The notes under the pieces are model-generated. The model was not told the DNA's origin. It searched no databases and was given only the letters and a program-made list of their open reading frames with translations. A stretch of DNA of 64,000 nucleotides, taken from contig NZ_JMJJ01000010.1 in NCBI RefSeq assembly GCF_000710035.2, forward strand, positions 248,001 to 312,000, read 5' to 3'. This document shows positions 8,949-18,635 of the stretch, in pieces. Source of the DNA: Pantoea ananatis LMG 2665 (GTDB lineage: Bacteria; Pseudomonadota; Gammaproteobacteria; Enterobacterales; Enterobacteriaceae). Position 1 is the stretch's first letter. Every line of letters starts with the position of its first letter. A program made the translations under genes and the position numbers.

Positions 8949-9706
8949 CAACACCTTAGCAAATTCAAATTACTTTGTGACAAGATTCATTAAAATTTGT
9001 GATGTTGAACCGCGTTTAAATACAGGAAACATTAATTCGACAACATAGTCAAGCAATGAATCAATTTTACCGTCGCATTGGTTGTTTTTTAATCAAACCT
9101 ACTGTTTTTTGTACGGGCTTAAGCCAAATTTGTTAACAAAACCTGTGTTGCGCGCGGTAACCAAAATTTTTTGCCGTAGCTTGCGAGTAAAATAGATATA
9201 AACTTATGATAATAAAGAATAATGAAGAAAACAGGTCGATCGGACCCAAAACGTTTCGGGTCACCGGATCTTATCTCATCATCAAAAGGTTTTGCCGATA
9301 GAAAGTCTTTTATAATTCGGCAAAAACATAGAGTTAAAATAACGCTGTGTGACAAATAAATCCCTTAGCAAGGTCACTGAGTGAACATTTTATCAGCAGG
9401 TGCCGTGAGGGCTTTTTACAGTCCGCAGAATTATATATAAGTTTTGTGAAACATTGAGGTATGGGATTGTCACAAAATGGTATCATCTTTTTAGAAAGGT
9501 GAGCGCATTACAAAAAAGATGGAACCGATTCCTTACGCGTGGAAGTAATTGAACTCATTCAAACTATTGTTGCATTCAGAATGCATTTTCATTGTTTTGT
9601 TATAAACGTTGCACAATGTAGCAGCGCATTTGTCAGTAAAAAAGTGTACGCCGGGCAGTGGTCACGCCTGAAATTAATTAACGCATAAAAATCTTGAGAC
9701 GAGCGC
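8949..9706. other. AT-rich gene-free region between arcZ and mtgA (elbB position)
   Basis: E. coli carries elbB here; no ElbB-like frame exists. The DNA is much richer in A+T than its surroundings. Two adjacent inverted repeats stand out. One is at 9238-9270 (GGACCC/GGGTC arms inside GATC ends). The other is at 9290-9325 (TTTTGCCGA/TCGGCAAAA, 9 bp, T-rich on one side and A-rich on the other, so it could terminate on either strand). The only frame of length, 78 codons on the minus strand at 9355-9119, has no recognisable product. The promoters of arcZ and mtgA must lie within it. Confidence 0.5.
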
Positions 9707-10426
9707 ATGAGTAAGCATAAAGGGAACCTGTGGCGGCGCGTGAAGCCTGTAGTGATGCGCATTGTGTTTATTTGGCTGGGGCTGTGGCTGGCGGGCATTC
9801 TGCTCTTTTCGTTCATTCCTGTCCCCTTTTCAGCCGTGATGGCAGAACGTCAGGTAGGTGCCTGGTTCAGGGGCGATTTTGGCTACGTCTCTCATTCGGA
9901 CTGGGTAGGAGCAGATGAAATTTCACCCTGGATGAAACTGGCCGTCATCGCTTCTGAAGATCAACACTTCCCCGACCATTGGGGGTTTGACGTAGCGGCA
10001 ATCCGGTCCGTACTGGACGACAGTGACAGCCGGATGCGTGGAGCATCCACGCTGTCACAGCAAACGGCAAAAAATCTGTTTTTGTGGGATGGCCGGAGTT
10101 GGGTGCGTAAAGGACTGGAGGCGGGATTAACCGTCGGGCTGGAAACCGTATGGACCAAACGGAGGATCCTGACGGTTTATCTGAATATCGCGGAGTTTGG
10201 CAAAGGCACGTTCGGGGTAGAGGCGGCTTCACGCCGCTTCTTTCATAAACCTGCCAGCCGATTAACCCTGTCCGAAGCGGCGCTGCTGGCTGCTGTCTTG
10301 CCTAATCCGCTGCGCTTCCGCGCAGACGCACCTTCAGGCTATGTCCGTCAACGCCAGCAGTGGATCCTGCGCCAGATGCGTCAGCTGGGTGGCGAAGGCT
10401 TCCTGCAGCGCAATCACCTGAACTGA
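9707..10426 (+). CDS. mtgA: MtgA, monofunctional biosynthetic peptidoglycan glycosyltransferase
   Basis: MtgA polymerises lipid II into glycan strands on the outer face of the inner membrane. The 239 residues (E. coli 242) comprise one N-terminal membrane anchor (about 20-40) and a GT51 domain. The catalytic glutamate lies in [15 protein letters not shown], followed by the family motifs [15 protein letters not shown] and [19 protein letters not shown]. The start follows GACGAG. It is the only plus-strand gene between arcB and the minus-strand npr cluster, converging on npr with only 2 bp between them. In E. coli it follows elbB, which is missing here, so mtgA must have its own promoter in the AT-rich region upstream. 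Confidence 0.97.
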   Translation: MSKHKGNLWRRVKPVVMRIVFIWLGLWLAGILLFSFIPVPFSAVMAERQVGAWFRGDFGYVSHSDWVGADEISPWMKLAVIASEDQHFPDHWGFDVAAIRSVLDDSDSRMRGASTLSQQTAKNLFLWDGRSWVRKGLEAGLTVGLETVWTKRRILTVYLNIAEFGKGTFGVEAASRRFFHKPASRLTLSEAALLAAVLPNPLRFRADAPSGYVRQRQQWILRQMRQLGGEGFLQRNHLN

Positions 10427-10428
10427 CG

Positions 10429-10701
10429 TTAGTCTTCGTCGAATCCGGCTTCAAACAGTTCAATGACGGCGGCCAGGGCTTCCGTTTCCTGTGGACCGCT
10501 GGCTTCGATCTCAATATGACCGCCTTTGGCCGAATCCAGCATCAGCAACGCGATAACGCTGCTGGCTTCGGCCTCTGTTCCGCTCTCGTTACGCAACAGC
10601 ACTTCGGCATCGAAACTCTGCACCAGTTCAAACAGCTTCATAGCAGGACGTGCATGCATGCCGAGCTTATTTCTGATTTCCACGGTTTGCTTAACGGTCA
10701 T
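10429..10701 (-). CDS. npr: NPr, phosphocarrier of the nitrogen-related PTS
   Basis: NPr is an HPr paralogue that passes phosphate from EI-Ntr (PtsP) to EIIA-Ntr (PtsN). The 90-residue protein carries the phosphorylatable His16 in [10 protein letters not shown] and the HPr fold region [16 protein letters not shown]. Its ATG overlaps the end of rapZ by 4 bp (ATGA), so translation is probably coupled. It is the last gene of the rpoN-hpf-ptsN-rapZ-npr cluster, arranged exactly as in E. coli, and ends 2 bp from the end of the convergent mtgA. Confidence 0.97.
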   Translation of the reverse strand: MTVKQTVEIRNKLGMHARPAMKLFELVQSFDAEVLLRNESGTEAEASSVIALLMLDSAKGGHIEIEASGPQETEALAAVIELFEAGFDED

Positions 10702-11552
10702 GATTTACGTTTTTCCAGCGTGCGATGACGAGACTGTACATTTTTACCCCGGGAGCGGAAATAGTCAGCCAGCTGTTCGGCAATATACACGGAGCGATGT
10801 TTGCCGCCAGTACAGCCAATTGCCACGGTAAGATAGCTACGGTTGTTGGTTTCCAGCATCGGCAACCAGAGTTCCAGATAGCTACGCGTCTGATATATGA
10901 AGTTATGGACTTCAGTATGGCGATCGAGGAACGCGGCCACGGGCCTGTCCAGACCGGTCATGGGACGTAATTTAGGATCCCAGTGCGGGTTAGGCAAAAA
11001 GCGCACGTCGAAAACGTAATCTGCATCAATGGGAATGCCGTGCTTGAAGCCAAACGATTCGAACACCATTGTCAGCTCACGCTCACGTTTACCCAGCAAG
11101 CGGGTACGCAACATCTCCGCCAGTTCGTGTACCGACATCTCTGAAGTATCAATAATCAGATCGGCACGGGAACGCAGCGGCTCAAGCAGGTCGCTCTCTT
11201 CGTCAATCGCGCTTTCCAGCGACAGATTCTTGCTGGATAAGGGATGCAGACGGCGCGTATCACTGTAACGGCGGATCAACGTGTTGCGATCGGCATCAAG
11301 AAACAGCAACTGCGGTGAGAATGCTGAAGGCAAACTGCTGAGCGCCGTCTCAAAAATCTCAGGAGATTCGGGCATATTGCGTACGTCAATACTCACGGCC
11401 GCAGAGATATTGCGCTCGACCAGTGATTCAGCCAGTTGAGGCAACAGCACCACTGGCAGGTTATCAACGCAGTAAAAACCCATGTCTTCCAGCGCGCGAA
11501 GCGCCACTGACTTTCCCGAGCCTGACCGACCGCTGACGATCATCAGCACCAT
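10698..11552 (-). CDS. rapZ: RapZ, adaptor for GlmZ sRNA decay and GlcN6P sensor
   Basis: RapZ binds the sRNAs GlmY and GlmZ and delivers GlmZ to RNase E, thereby controlling glmS and the supply of glucosamine-6-phosphate. The protein has 284 residues, equal to E. coli. It shows a P-loop GRSGSGKS at residues 8-15, a Walker B-like LLFLDAD, and the conserved C-terminal RNA-binding domain including [15 protein letters not shown] basic tail ([10 protein letters not shown]) ends the protein. It lies between ptsN and npr and overlaps npr by 4 bp. Its sensing role links to GlmM, which is encoded about 23 kb away in this window. Confidence 0.97.
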   Translation of the reverse strand: MVLMIVSGRSGSGKSVALRALEDMGFYCVDNLPVVLLPQLAESLVERNISAAVSIDVRNMPESPEIFETALSSLPSAFSPQLLFLDADRNTLIRRYSDTRRLHPLSSKNLSLESAIDEESDLLEPLRSRADLIIDTSEMSVHELAEMLRTRLLGKRERELTMVFESFGFKHGIPIDADYVFDVRFLPNPHWDPKLRPMTGLDRPVAAFLDRHTEVHNFIYQTRSYLELWLPMLETNNRSYLTVAIGCTGGKHRSVYIAEQLADYFRSRGKNVQSRHRTLEKRKS

Positions 11553-11601
11553 GACCTTCTCTCCCGTTTTAAAGCCGGCTTACGCCGGTAAATCACGCGC
11601 T

Positions 11602-12081
11602 TTATTGCTCTGTTTGTGCTTCGGTAATAATCGCATACAGTTCTTCATCGCTCTGCGCGGCACGCAGGCGGCGGCAAACCGTTTTATCCGCCAGTCGTTT
11701 TGCCACTAACGACAGCGTATGTAAATGGGTTTTACACTGGTCAGCCGGCACCAGTAGCGCAAAAAGCAGATCGACAGGCTGGTTATCCACGGCATCAAAA
11801 GCGATGGGTTGCTCCAGGCTGATAAAGACGCCTACGGCCCGTAAAGTATCTTCCTCCAGCTTGCCGTGAGGGATCGCGATACCGTTACCGATACCGGTGC
11901 TCCCCATGCGCTCACGGGTTAGGATCGCTTCAAACAGCGTTTGATGCGGCAGGTTGAGCTGCTTAGCGGCCAGTTCGCTGATAATCTCCAGCGCCCGTTT
12001 TTTGCTTTGGCAGTGTACGCTACTGCGGGTGCAGTCTGGCGAAAGCACCGTGCTCAGTTCCAGTGTTAAATCATTGTTCAT
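11602..12081 (-). CDS. ptsN: PtsN, nitrogen regulatory EIIA-Ntr
   Basis: PtsN is the terminal phosphoacceptor of the nitrogen PTS and regulates potassium uptake (TrkA, KdpD) and other targets by protein contact. The 159 residues carry the active His72 in GIAIPHGKLEEDT (E. coli His73). The internal stretch PVDLLFALLVPADQ and the C-terminal RRLRAAQSDEELY are typical. The protein is a few residues shorter at the C-terminus than in E. coli. It sits 49 bp upstream of rapZ and 152 bp downstream of hpf, with a hairpin in the latter gap. Confidence 0.97.
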   Translation of the reverse strand: MNNDLTLELSTVLSPDCTRSSVHCQSKKRALEIISELAAKQLNLPHQTLFEAILTRERMGSTGIGNGIAIPHGKLEEDTLRAVGVFISLEQPIAFDAVDNQPVDLLFALLVPADQCKTHLHTLSLVAKRLADKTVCRRLRAAQSDEELYAIITEAQTEQ

Positions 12082-12162
12082 TGTCGTTTCACTTGCGAGT
12101 TCACATAGCCATCAACCCGGTACGTAAACATCACGTCGCGGAATAATGGCGCTGGCACAGAT

Positions 12163-12189
12163 GACAAAACGGGGCGGTTAATCCGCCCC
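12163..12189 (-). terminator. Hairpin between hpf and ptsN
   Basis: Read on the minus strand, GGGGCGG-ATTAA-CCGCCCC is followed by GTTTTG. The stem is strong but the T-run is short, so partial termination after hpf (an attenuator inside the rpoN operon) is more likely than a complete stop. Confidence 0.6.
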
Positions 12190-12233
12190 ATCCTTTCAGC
12201 TTTGCGCGCCGGGCGCGCCTGCCAGCGTGAAGG

Positions 12234-12521
12234 TTAGTGTTTTTTTAGCTTGTCTTTATATTTGGTCAGTTGACGGGTCAACTTGTCAATCAATCCGTCA
12301 ATTGCCGCATACATATCTTCCGCTTCAGATGTGGCGTGCAGCTCGCCACCGTTGACGTGCAGGGTTGCATCAGCAATCTGCGTCACCTTCTCAACTTTCA
12401 GGACAACATACACCTGATTGATATGATCAAAGTAATGTTCCAGTTTGGCAAATTTCGTTGTCACGAACTCACGCAGGGGTTCGGTGATTTCAACATTTTG
12501 CCCGGTAAGGTTCAGCTGCAT
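12234..12521 (-). CDS. hpf: HPF, short-form hibernation promoting factor
   Basis: HPF binds the 30S decoding region in stationary phase and with RMF converts 70S ribosomes to inactive 100S dimers. The 95 residues equal the E. coli protein and have the beta-alpha-beta-beta-beta-alpha pattern of the family (MQLNLTGQNVEIT at the start, LIDKLTRQLTKYKDKLKKH basic helix at the end). No C-terminal dimerisation domain is present, as expected for the gammaproteobacterial short form. It follows rpoN by 21 bp in the same transcript. Confidence 0.97.
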   Translation of the reverse strand: MQLNLTGQNVEITEPLREFVTTKFAKLEHYFDHINQVYVVLKVEKVTQIADATLHVNGGELHATSEAEDMYAAIDGLIDKLTRQLTKYKDKLKKH

Positions 12522-12542
12522 AGGTCTTCCTTCTCATTTCTG

Positions 12543-13979
12543 TCAAACCAGCTGTTTACGCTGATTTGAAGGCGGTATGGACAAAGACTCGCGGTACTTA
12601 GCGACGGTTCGACGTGCCACTATTATCCCTTGATCAGATAACATGGAGGTCAGTTTACTGTCACTCAAGGGCTTGGCGGGGTTTTCCGCCGAGATTAATT
12701 TTTTCACCAGCGCACGAATAGCGGTAGATGACGCTTCTCCGCCACCTTCAGTATTAACATGACTGGAGAAAAAATACTTCAGTTCAAAAATGCCTCGTGG
12801 GCTGTGAAGGTATTTTTGCGTGGTCACGCGGGAAATCGTCGATTCATGCATGTCCACCGCCTGGGCAATATCGGCCAGCACCATAGGACGCATAAACTCT
12901 TCACCCTGGTCAAAAAAGGCCTGCTGCTGTTCCACAATACAGCGGGAGACTTTTAACAATGTCTCGTTACGGCTTTCAAGGCTTTTAATCAGCCAGCGGG
13001 CTTCCTGCAAATTACTGCGGATAAACTGACTGTCGCTGTCGTTGCGTCCGGCTCCGCCCATGGCGGCATATTGCTGGTTGATCTTCAACCTGGGCAGGCT
13101 GTCGGTATTCAGTTCGACCGTCCAGCGCGTCGTCACTTTACGTACCAGCACATCGGGAATCACGTATTCGGGTTCACCGGTGTTAATCGACTGACCCGGG
13201 CGCGGATCGAGCGACTGAATCAGCAGCATCGCCTCTTTCAGTACGTCTTCTTTCAGACGCGTTACGCGCATCAGGCTGCGGAAATCGTGGTTCGCCAGCA
13301 AATCGAGATGGCTGCTGACGATCAATTTTGCTTCCGCCAGCATCGGCGTTTCAGGCGCATACTGCGACAGCTGCACCAGCAGGCAGTCGCGCAAATCACG
13401 CGCGCCGACGCCGACAGGATCGAAACGCTGAACGCGCTTTAACACGGCTTCGACTTCGTCGATTTCCAGTTCGTCGTTACCGATACTGTCGAGAATCTCT
13501 TCAAGTGAAACGGTAAGATAACCGGTGTCATCAATGGCATCGACGATAGAGGTCGCAATGGCACGGTCGTTATCGCTGAAGGGCGTTAACTCGACCTGCC
13601 ACATAAGATAGTCCTGCAGTGACTGTGTGGTTTCGCCCTGATAAATCGGCAGCTCGTCATCCTGATAATCGGTACCGGTTCCTGAAGGCGTGCCTGCGGT
13701 GTAAATCTCGTCCCACGTGGCGTCAAGCGGCAGCTCTTCAGGCATATCCTTTTGTTCCAGCGCTTCTCGGGTATCCAGTCCCGCTTCGCCTTCCTGATAC
13801 TCTTTCGCGTCTATTTCATCGTGCAGATCGGTTTGCTCAAGCAGGGGATTGCTTTCCAGCGCCAGCTGTAACTCTTGCTGGAGTTCGAGCGTAGAGAGCT
13901 GCAGCAGACGTATCGCCTGCTGCAGTTGTGGGGTCATCGCCAGTTGTTGGCTGAGCCTGAGTTGCAAACCTTGCTTCAT
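12543..13979 (-). CDS. rpoN: RpoN, RNA polymerase sigma-54 factor
   Basis: Sigma-54 directs polymerase to -24/-12 promoters that need AAA+ activators, including nitrogen assimilation genes. The 478 residues (E. coli 477) start with the glutamine- and leucine-rich region I that contacts activators, continue through an acidic region II (about 55-110) and the core-binding domain, and end with the DNA-binding domain. The RpoN box [10 protein letters not shown] lies about 20 residues from the C-terminus. The gene lies 48 bp after lptB and heads the hpf-ptsN-rapZ-npr group, so it probably shares transcription with the lpt genes as well. Confidence 0.98.
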   Translation of the reverse strand: MKQGLQLRLSQQLAMTPQLQQAIRLLQLSTLELQQELQLALESNPLLEQTDLHDEIDAKEYQEGEAGLDTREALEQKDMPEELPLDATWDEIYTAGTPSGTGTDYQDDELPIYQGETTQSLQDYLMWQVELTPFSDNDRAIATSIVDAIDDTGYLTVSLEEILDSIGNDELEIDEVEAVLKRVQRFDPVGVGARDLRDCLLVQLSQYAPETPMLAEAKLIVSSHLDLLANHDFRSLMRVTRLKEDVLKEAMLLIQSLDPRPGQSINTGEPEYVIPDVLVRKVTTRWTVELNTDSLPRLKINQQYAAMGGAGRNDSDSQFIRSNLQEARWLIKSLESRNETLLKVSRCIVEQQQAFFDQGEEFMRPMVLADIAQAVDMHESTISRVTTQKYLHSPRGIFELKYFFSSHVNTEGGGEASSTAIRALVKKLISAENPAKPLSDSKLTSMLSDQGIIVARRTVAKYRESLSIPPSNQRKQLV

Positions 13980-14027
13980 AGACAGGATGGATATTCCCGG
14001 GTAAACATCAGTATTAACGACACCTTA

Positions 14028-14753
14028 TCAGAGTCTGAACTCTTCACCCAAATAAACCCGTTTAACTTGCTCATCTGCAAGGACTTCATTCGGCGTACCG
14101 TGCGCAATCAGATTTCCCTGACTGACGATATAGGCGCGTTCACAGACCGCCAGCGTTTCTCGCACGTTGTGGTCGGTGATGAGAACACCAAGGCCACTGT
14201 CACGCAGGTGTTCAATGATTTTTTTAATGTCGATAACGGAAATCGGGTCGACCCCGGCAAAGGGTTCATCCAGCAGGATAAATTTCGGATTCGCTGCCAG
14301 CGCACGCGCAATTTCTACGCGACGGCGCTCACCGCCCGACAGCGATTGCCCCATATTGTCGCGGAGATGAGCAATATGAAACTCTTCCATTAGCTCGTTA
14401 GCCCGATCCTGTCGCTGCTCTTCGGTTAAGTCATCACGAATTTGCAGGACCGCCATCAGGTTGTCGTAAACGCTCAGGCGACGAAAGATTGAGGCTTCCT
14501 GCGGCAGATAGCCAATGCCGCGGCGCGCACGCGCATGAAGCGGCAGGATGCTGATATCTTCGTCATCAATAATGATGCGTCCCGCATCGCGCGGAACAAT
14601 GCCCACCACCATGTAAAAGGTGGTCGTTTTACCCGCACCGTTTGGACCCAGCAGCCCGACGATTTCACCGGACTTTACCTGCAGGCTGACGTCTTCAACC
14701 ACGCGGCGGCCTTTATAAGCCTTTGCCAGGTTTTCTGCGATTAATATGGCCAT
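14028..14753 (-). CDS. lptB: LptB, ATPase of the LPS export ABC transporter
   Basis: LptB works with LptFG to extract LPS from the inner membrane and push it along the LptC-LptA bridge. The 241 residues equal E. coli. They contain Walker [10 protein letters not shown], the signature [10 protein letters not shown], Walker [14 protein letters not shown] and the switch histidine in LITDHNVRE. It starts 5 bp after lptA ends and is part of the kdsC-lptC-lptA-lptB chain, so precursor synthesis and export of LPS are co-ordinated. Confidence 0.98.
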   Translation of the reverse strand: MAILIAENLAKAYKGRRVVEDVSLQVKSGEIVGLLGPNGAGKTTTFYMVVGIVPRDAGRIIIDDEDISILPLHARARRGIGYLPQEASIFRRLSVYDNLMAVLQIRDDLTEEQRQDRANELMEEFHIAHLRDNMGQSLSGGERRRVEIARALAANPKFILLDEPFAGVDPISVIDIKKIIEHLRDSGLGVLITDHNVRETLAVCERAYIVSQGNLIAHGTPNEVLADEQVKRVYLGEEFRL

Positions 14754-14758
14754 AGTGA

Positions 14759-15313
14759 TCAGTTACTCTTTTTTTCGCTGTTGGTTGACGCGGGCTTATC
14801 CTGCAACTGCGACGGCACCAGCACGGTCGTTACGCGCTTGCTCTGGCCCTGGCTGTAAGCCTGCATTTTTTGCTCTTTTACCAGATAGGTGATGCGGTCG
14901 CCTTTGATGTTGCTGTCCAGTTGCTCAATGTAGGCGTTGCCGGTCAGCTCAACAAAGTCATTGGCAAGCTCATAATGCAGTTTGGACGCATGGCCCTGAA
15001 CCGGTTTGCCGTTGTCCTGCATCTGGTAAAAGGTGGCAGGATTACCGTAAGCATCAACTATGGTCTTTTTGCTGTCGCCGCCCGGACGCGTGACCACCAC
15101 TTTATCCGCGGTGATTTTGATCGATCCCTGGGTGACAATAACGTTACCGGTGAAGGTCGCGACATTGCCTTGCAGATCCAGAGACTGATTCTCAGAGTCA
15201 ATATTCACGGGTTTGTCCGAGTCACCGGTCAGCGCCAGAGCAGGCAGGCTGGCTGCAAGCAGCAGGCTGGCCAGTAAAAACTTAATGTTGTTTTTGTTCA
15301 TTTTGAATTTCAT
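14759..15313 (-). CDS. lptA: LptA, periplasmic LPS-binding bridge protein
   Basis: LptA forms the periplasmic beta-jellyroll filament between LptC and LptD. The 184-residue precursor has a signal peptide (lysine-rich start, hydrophobic stretch [16 protein letters not shown], cleavage before LTGDSD). The mature protein shows the OstA fold motifs [12 protein letters not shown] and [14 protein letters not shown]. The start lies inside the end of lptC, a 32-bp overlap in a different frame. The same overlap is found in E. coli and suggests coupled translation. Confidence 0.97.
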   Translation of the reverse strand: MKFKMNKNNIKFLLASLLLAASLPALALTGDSDKPVNIDSENQSLDLQGNVATFTGNVIVTQGSIKITADKVVVTRPGGDSKKTIVDAYGNPATFYQMQDNGKPVQGHASKLHYELANDFVELTGNAYIEQLDSNIKGDRITYLVKEQKMQAYSQGQSKRVTTVLVPSQLQDKPASTNSEKKSN

Positions 15314-15863
15314 AAGAAGTTTTGACCTTTTCGATTAACTCGGCGTTCTTTGTCCGTAAATTACCGCGCATTTTCATACCGGTGGAGTTAAAACTGCGGC
15401 CATATAACGTCACCTGGTCGTCAGAGGCGACGTCCTGAGTGACAAGATTGACCTGAGCGTTATCCGTTTTAATACGCTCAAGCTGGGAGTCCTGAGCCAG
15501 AGCATTCAGCTCAACATGGCCATAAAGATACAGCATCCGATCTTTGGTAAGCTTTGCTTTATCTGCGCGTATCGTCCAGGTCGGCATTTTATTTTCGTCA
15601 TAGGTGGTCATCACCGGATTATCAAACCAGCTTATTCCGCTGTCTTCGAAATAGGTGACTTTATCCGATACCAGCTTGTAAGCCAGTCCACCTTGCGGGT
15701 TGTAGACTACGGTATGGGAGTTAGCACTGGTGTAGGTTGGCGTTTGATTATTATTCGCTACCGGCGCGCTGTTGTCGCCATCCCGGTTAGTGAAATTCCA
15801 GCCAATAAGCACCAGCGCAATCAAGGCCAGACCCAACGTTATCCAACGCCTGCTTTTACTCAT
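15282..15863 (-). CDS. lptC: LptC, membrane-anchored LPS transport protein
   Basis: LptC receives LPS from LptBFG and hands it to LptA. The 193 residues (E. coli 191) have a single N-terminal membrane helix (WITLGLALIALVLIGWNF) with a positively charged cytoplasmic start, then a periplasmic jellyroll domain. The stretch GLAYKLVSDKVTYFEDSG and the glycine-containing LYGHVELNALAQDS are family hallmarks. The gene overlaps kdsC by 4 bp and lptA by 32 bp. Confidence 0.97.
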   Translation of the reverse strand: MSKSRRWITLGLALIALVLIGWNFTNRDGDNSAPVANNNQTPTYTSANSHTVVYNPQGGLAYKLVSDKVTYFEDSGISWFDNPVMTTYDENKMPTWTIRADKAKLTKDRMLYLYGHVELNALAQDSQLERIKTDNAQVNLVTQDVASDDQVTLYGRSFNSTGMKMRGNLRTKNAELIEKVKTSYEIQNEQKQH

Positions 15864-16426
15864 ACTGATTGCCCTTTGGCATCCTCGAATTTATTTTGCG
15901 CCATTAAGATGAGATCGCACAGCTCCCGCACCGCACCGCGCCCACCGGCAATACGGGTAACGTAGTTCGCGCGCGTCAATAGCAATGGATGGGCATCGGC
16001 GACAGCCACGCTTAGCCCGACTTTCGCCATCACTGGCCAGTCAATCAGGTCGTCGCCAATATAGGCGACCTGATCGTCAGAGAGCGACAGTGTATCCAGA
16101 AGTTCACCATAGGCCAAAAGCTTATCTGATTGCCCCTGATAAAGGTGGCGAATCCCGAGCGTTTTACAGCGGTCTTCCAGTAATTTGGCCGTGCGGCCGG
16201 TAATAATAGCCACTTCGACGTCAGAGGTCAGCAGGCAGCGAACGCCATAGCCATCGCGCACGTTAAAGGTTTTCAGCTCTTCGCCGCTGTTCCCCATATA
16301 AATCAGACCATCCGACATCACACCGTCAACGTCGCAGATCAGCAGGCGAATTTTACTGGCGCGCGTCATGACATCTGAACTGACCGGGCCGTAGCACGTT
16401 TCTAAAGTGGCATTTTCCGACTGCAT
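15860..16426 (-). CDS. kdsC: KdsC, 3-deoxy-D-manno-octulosonate 8-phosphate phosphatase
   Basis: KdsC removes the phosphate from Kdo-8-P, the third step of Kdo synthesis for the LPS inner core. It has 188 residues like E. coli. It is a capless HAD phosphatase: nucleophile motif IRLLICDVDGVMSDG, the second motif AIITGRTAKLLE, the conserved lysine region QGQSDKLLAY and the metal-binding YIGDDLIDWPVM. It follows kdsD by 13 bp and overlaps lptC by 4 bp. Confidence 0.98.
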   Translation of the reverse strand: MQSENATLETCYGPVSSDVMTRASKIRLLICDVDGVMSDGLIYMGNSGEELKTFNVRDGYGVRCLLTSDVEVAIITGRTAKLLEDRCKTLGIRHLYQGQSDKLLAYGELLDTLSLSDDQVAYIGDDLIDWPVMAKVGLSVAVADAHPLLLTRANYVTRIAGGRGAVRELCDLILMAQNKFEDAKGQSV

Positions 16427-16439
16427 TATGTCTTCCTGT

Positions 16440-17426
16440 TTACACTACGCCAGCGCGCAGCATGTCATGCATATGTACCACACCCAACAGACGGTCGTCA
16501 TCGGCCACCAGCAGGGAAGTAATGTTTTTGGTTTGCATCAAATTCAGCGCATCCACCGCCAGCACGTTAGGCCGCACGCGAATGCCACCCCGGGTCATGA
16601 CTTCAGCGATAGTGGCGTGTTGAAAATCAATGCCCATATCAAAGATGCGGCGCAGGTCACCATCGGTAAAGATGCCCTCGATCTTCATCAGATCGTCCAC
16701 GATAACCGTCAGGCCGAGATTTTTACGGGTGATTTCCAGCAGGGCATCACGCAGGGAAGCATCGCGAGTGACGTGCGGGAGTTCATCCCCGCTGTGCATA
16801 ATGTCGCTGACGTGTAGCAGCAGCTTCCGGCCCAGCGCACCGCCCGGATGGGACAATGCAAAGTCTTCTGGCGTAAAGCCGCGGGCTTCCAGCAGGGAAA
16901 CGGCCAGCGCATCGCCCATGACCAGCGTTGCGGTTGTGCTGGTGGTGGGGGCCAGGCCGAGCGGACAGGCCTCCTGTGGGACTTTCACGCACAGGTGGAT
17001 ATCTGCGGCGCGGGCCATGGCGCTTTCAGGACGGCTTGTCATACAGATCAACGGAATCTTTTGGCGTTTCATTACCGGTATCAGCGCCAAAATCTCACTG
17101 GATTCGCCACTGTTAGATATCGCGATGACGACATCGTCTTTACCTACCATGCCAAGATCGCCATGGCTGGCTTCAGCGGGATGCACAAAGAACGCCGGCG
17201 TGCCGGTGCTGGCAAAGGTGGCCGCCATTTTTTTCCCGATATGGCCCGACTTGCCCATCCCCATGACCACAACTTTTCCCTGACAGGCATAAATCAGTGC
17301 GCAGGCGTCGGCGAAAGCCTCATTAATATATTGATCAAGCTGCTCCAGGCCTTCGCGCTCGATGCGTAATACCGTTTTACCGGCTTTCTGAAAATCAAAA
17401 TTTACCGTTGGTTGCTGATATGACAT
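16440..17426 (-). CDS. kdsD: KdsD, D-arabinose 5-phosphate isomerase
   Basis: KdsD converts ribulose-5-phosphate to arabinose-5-phosphate, the first committed substrate for Kdo. The 328 residues comprise an N-terminal SIS domain (VVMGMGKSGHIGKKMAATF, then VIAISNSGESSE and HPGGALGRKLL) and two CBS domains in the C-terminal third (IMHSGDELPHVTRDASL and VMTRGGIRVRP). Length and domain order match E. coli. It lies 16 bp after yrbG and starts the Kdo/LPS part of the cluster. Confidence 0.98.
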   Translation of the reverse strand: MSYQQPTVNFDFQKAGKTVLRIEREGLEQLDQYINEAFADACALIYACQGKVVVMGMGKSGHIGKKMAATFASTGTPAFFVHPAEASHGDLGMVGKDDVVIAISNSGESSEILALIPVMKRQKIPLICMTSRPESAMARAADIHLCVKVPQEACPLGLAPTTSTTATLVMGDALAVSLLEARGFTPEDFALSHPGGALGRKLLLHVSDIMHSGDELPHVTRDASLRDALLEITRKNLGLTVIVDDLMKIEGIFTDGDLRRIFDMGIDFQHATIAEVMTRGGIRVRPNVLAVDALNLMQTKNITSLLVADDDRLLGVVHMHDMLRAGVV

Positions 17427-17442
17427 GGCGAATCTGTCCTTT

Positions 17443-18423
17443 TTAGCCGTCCATAAACGCCGGCTGTAGCCACAGCAGCGTTACCCAGACGAAGAAACCA
17501 CAGAGTAAAAGCGAGCCCGCCGTACGGCCAACCCGGCGGCGACGCAGCAGACAAAGCATGGCGAACAGCACGCTGACACCCAGCATTATCCAGTAATCGC
17601 GCGCAAATGCGTGATAGTCTACGCTGCCGGGATGAATCAGGGCCGGCAGACCCAGAACGATAGCCAGATTATAAATATTGGCACCAATCAGATTGCCGAT
17701 AGCGATATCATCTTCACCTTTCAGCGCGCCCGCGATGACCGTTGCCAGCTCTGGCAGACTGGTGCCGACCGCGATGAGCGTCAGCCCCATGACCAACTCG
17801 CTGACGCCAAAGTAATCCGCAAATACGGTCGCGTTATCGATCACCATGTGCGTCGACATGGGCAGGATAATCAGTGCGACGGCCAGCCAGAGAAAGGCGA
17901 CGGTATTTCCGCTCTCTTCACGCGGCAGTTCGGCTAATTGTTCGCGCGTTAACGTATCGTTATTGTCCTTCTCTGCTTTGCGCGCGATGCGGATGGTCAC
18001 TATCAGATAAATCGCGGCGATAGCAATCAGTGCAAGGCCATCCAGGCGACTAAGATAGTTATCAAATAACATGATGCCGCTAAGAAGTGAGACCAGCACC
18101 ATCAGCGGCAGTTCACGGCGTATTAAATTGGAATGGATGCTCAGGGGATGCAGCAAGGCCGCGCCACCGAGAATCAAAAGAATGTTGGTGATGTTTGAGC
18201 CAAGCGCGGTGCCCACCGCCAGATCCATCTGTCCGTACTGCGCTGCCGAGAAAGAGAGAATGATCTCCGGGAGCGAGGTGCCGATACTGACGACGGTCAT
18301 GCCGATTATCAGGGGCGGGATGCCAAAGGATCGACAAAGTATTGCAGCACTAAACACCAGACGATCGGCACCATAAGCCAGTAAAAGCAGTCCGATAATC
18401 AGCAGTGCGGTAGCGACGAACAT
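17443..18423 (-). CDS. yrbG: YrbG, Ca2+/Na+ antiporter family inner-membrane protein
   Basis: This is a member of the K+-dependent Na+/Ca2+ exchanger superfamily with 326 residues and about ten hydrophobic segments. The two inverted alpha-repeats are visible as VVSIGTSLPEIILS near residue 50 and LIAVGTSLPELATV near 215. Each is followed by a second repeat element (AVGTALGSNITNILLI and AIGNLIGANIYNLAIV), and the glutamates of the repeats would bind Ca2+. E. coli YrbG has 325 residues and a poorly known physiological role. It is divergent from mlaF with 212 bp between them and starts the minus-strand kds-lpt cluster. Confidence 0.95.
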   Translation of the reverse strand: MFVATALLIIGLLLLAYGADRLVFSAAILCRSFGIPPLIIGMTVVSIGTSLPEIILSFSAAQYGQMDLAVGTALGSNITNILLILGGAALLHPLSIHSNLIRRELPLMVLVSLLSGIMLFDNYLSRLDGLALIAIAAIYLIVTIRIARKAEKDNNDTLTREQLAELPREESGNTVAFLWLAVALIILPMSTHMVIDNATVFADYFGVSELVMGLTLIAVGTSLPELATVIAGALKGEDDIAIGNLIGANIYNLAIVLGLPALIHPGSVDYHAFARDYWIMLGVSVLFAMLCLLRRRRVGRTAGSLLLCGFFVWVTLLWLQPAFMDG

Positions 18424-18635
18424 GGAAAATCCTTGCTTAAAACCCCTGTCGGCTCGCCTTCAGGTTCTTTGTGACAAAACAGGCGCTGATTTTGACCTTC
18501 TGAGCGGCAAAAGTAAATTTTATGACCGTTTTCGCCAAATCTTTGTATTAAGTTTCTGTAAAGCTATCGTGCGTTTAGCCTTAACAGGCTACCATCGTAC
18601 CCTATGTTGACGCCCGATCCGTAATAGAGGTGATA

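Noticed and set aside
9119-9355. 78-codon minus-strand frame in the arcZ-mtgA gap
   Set aside because: No ribosome site, no familiar motif, and it crosses both hairpins; treated as chance.
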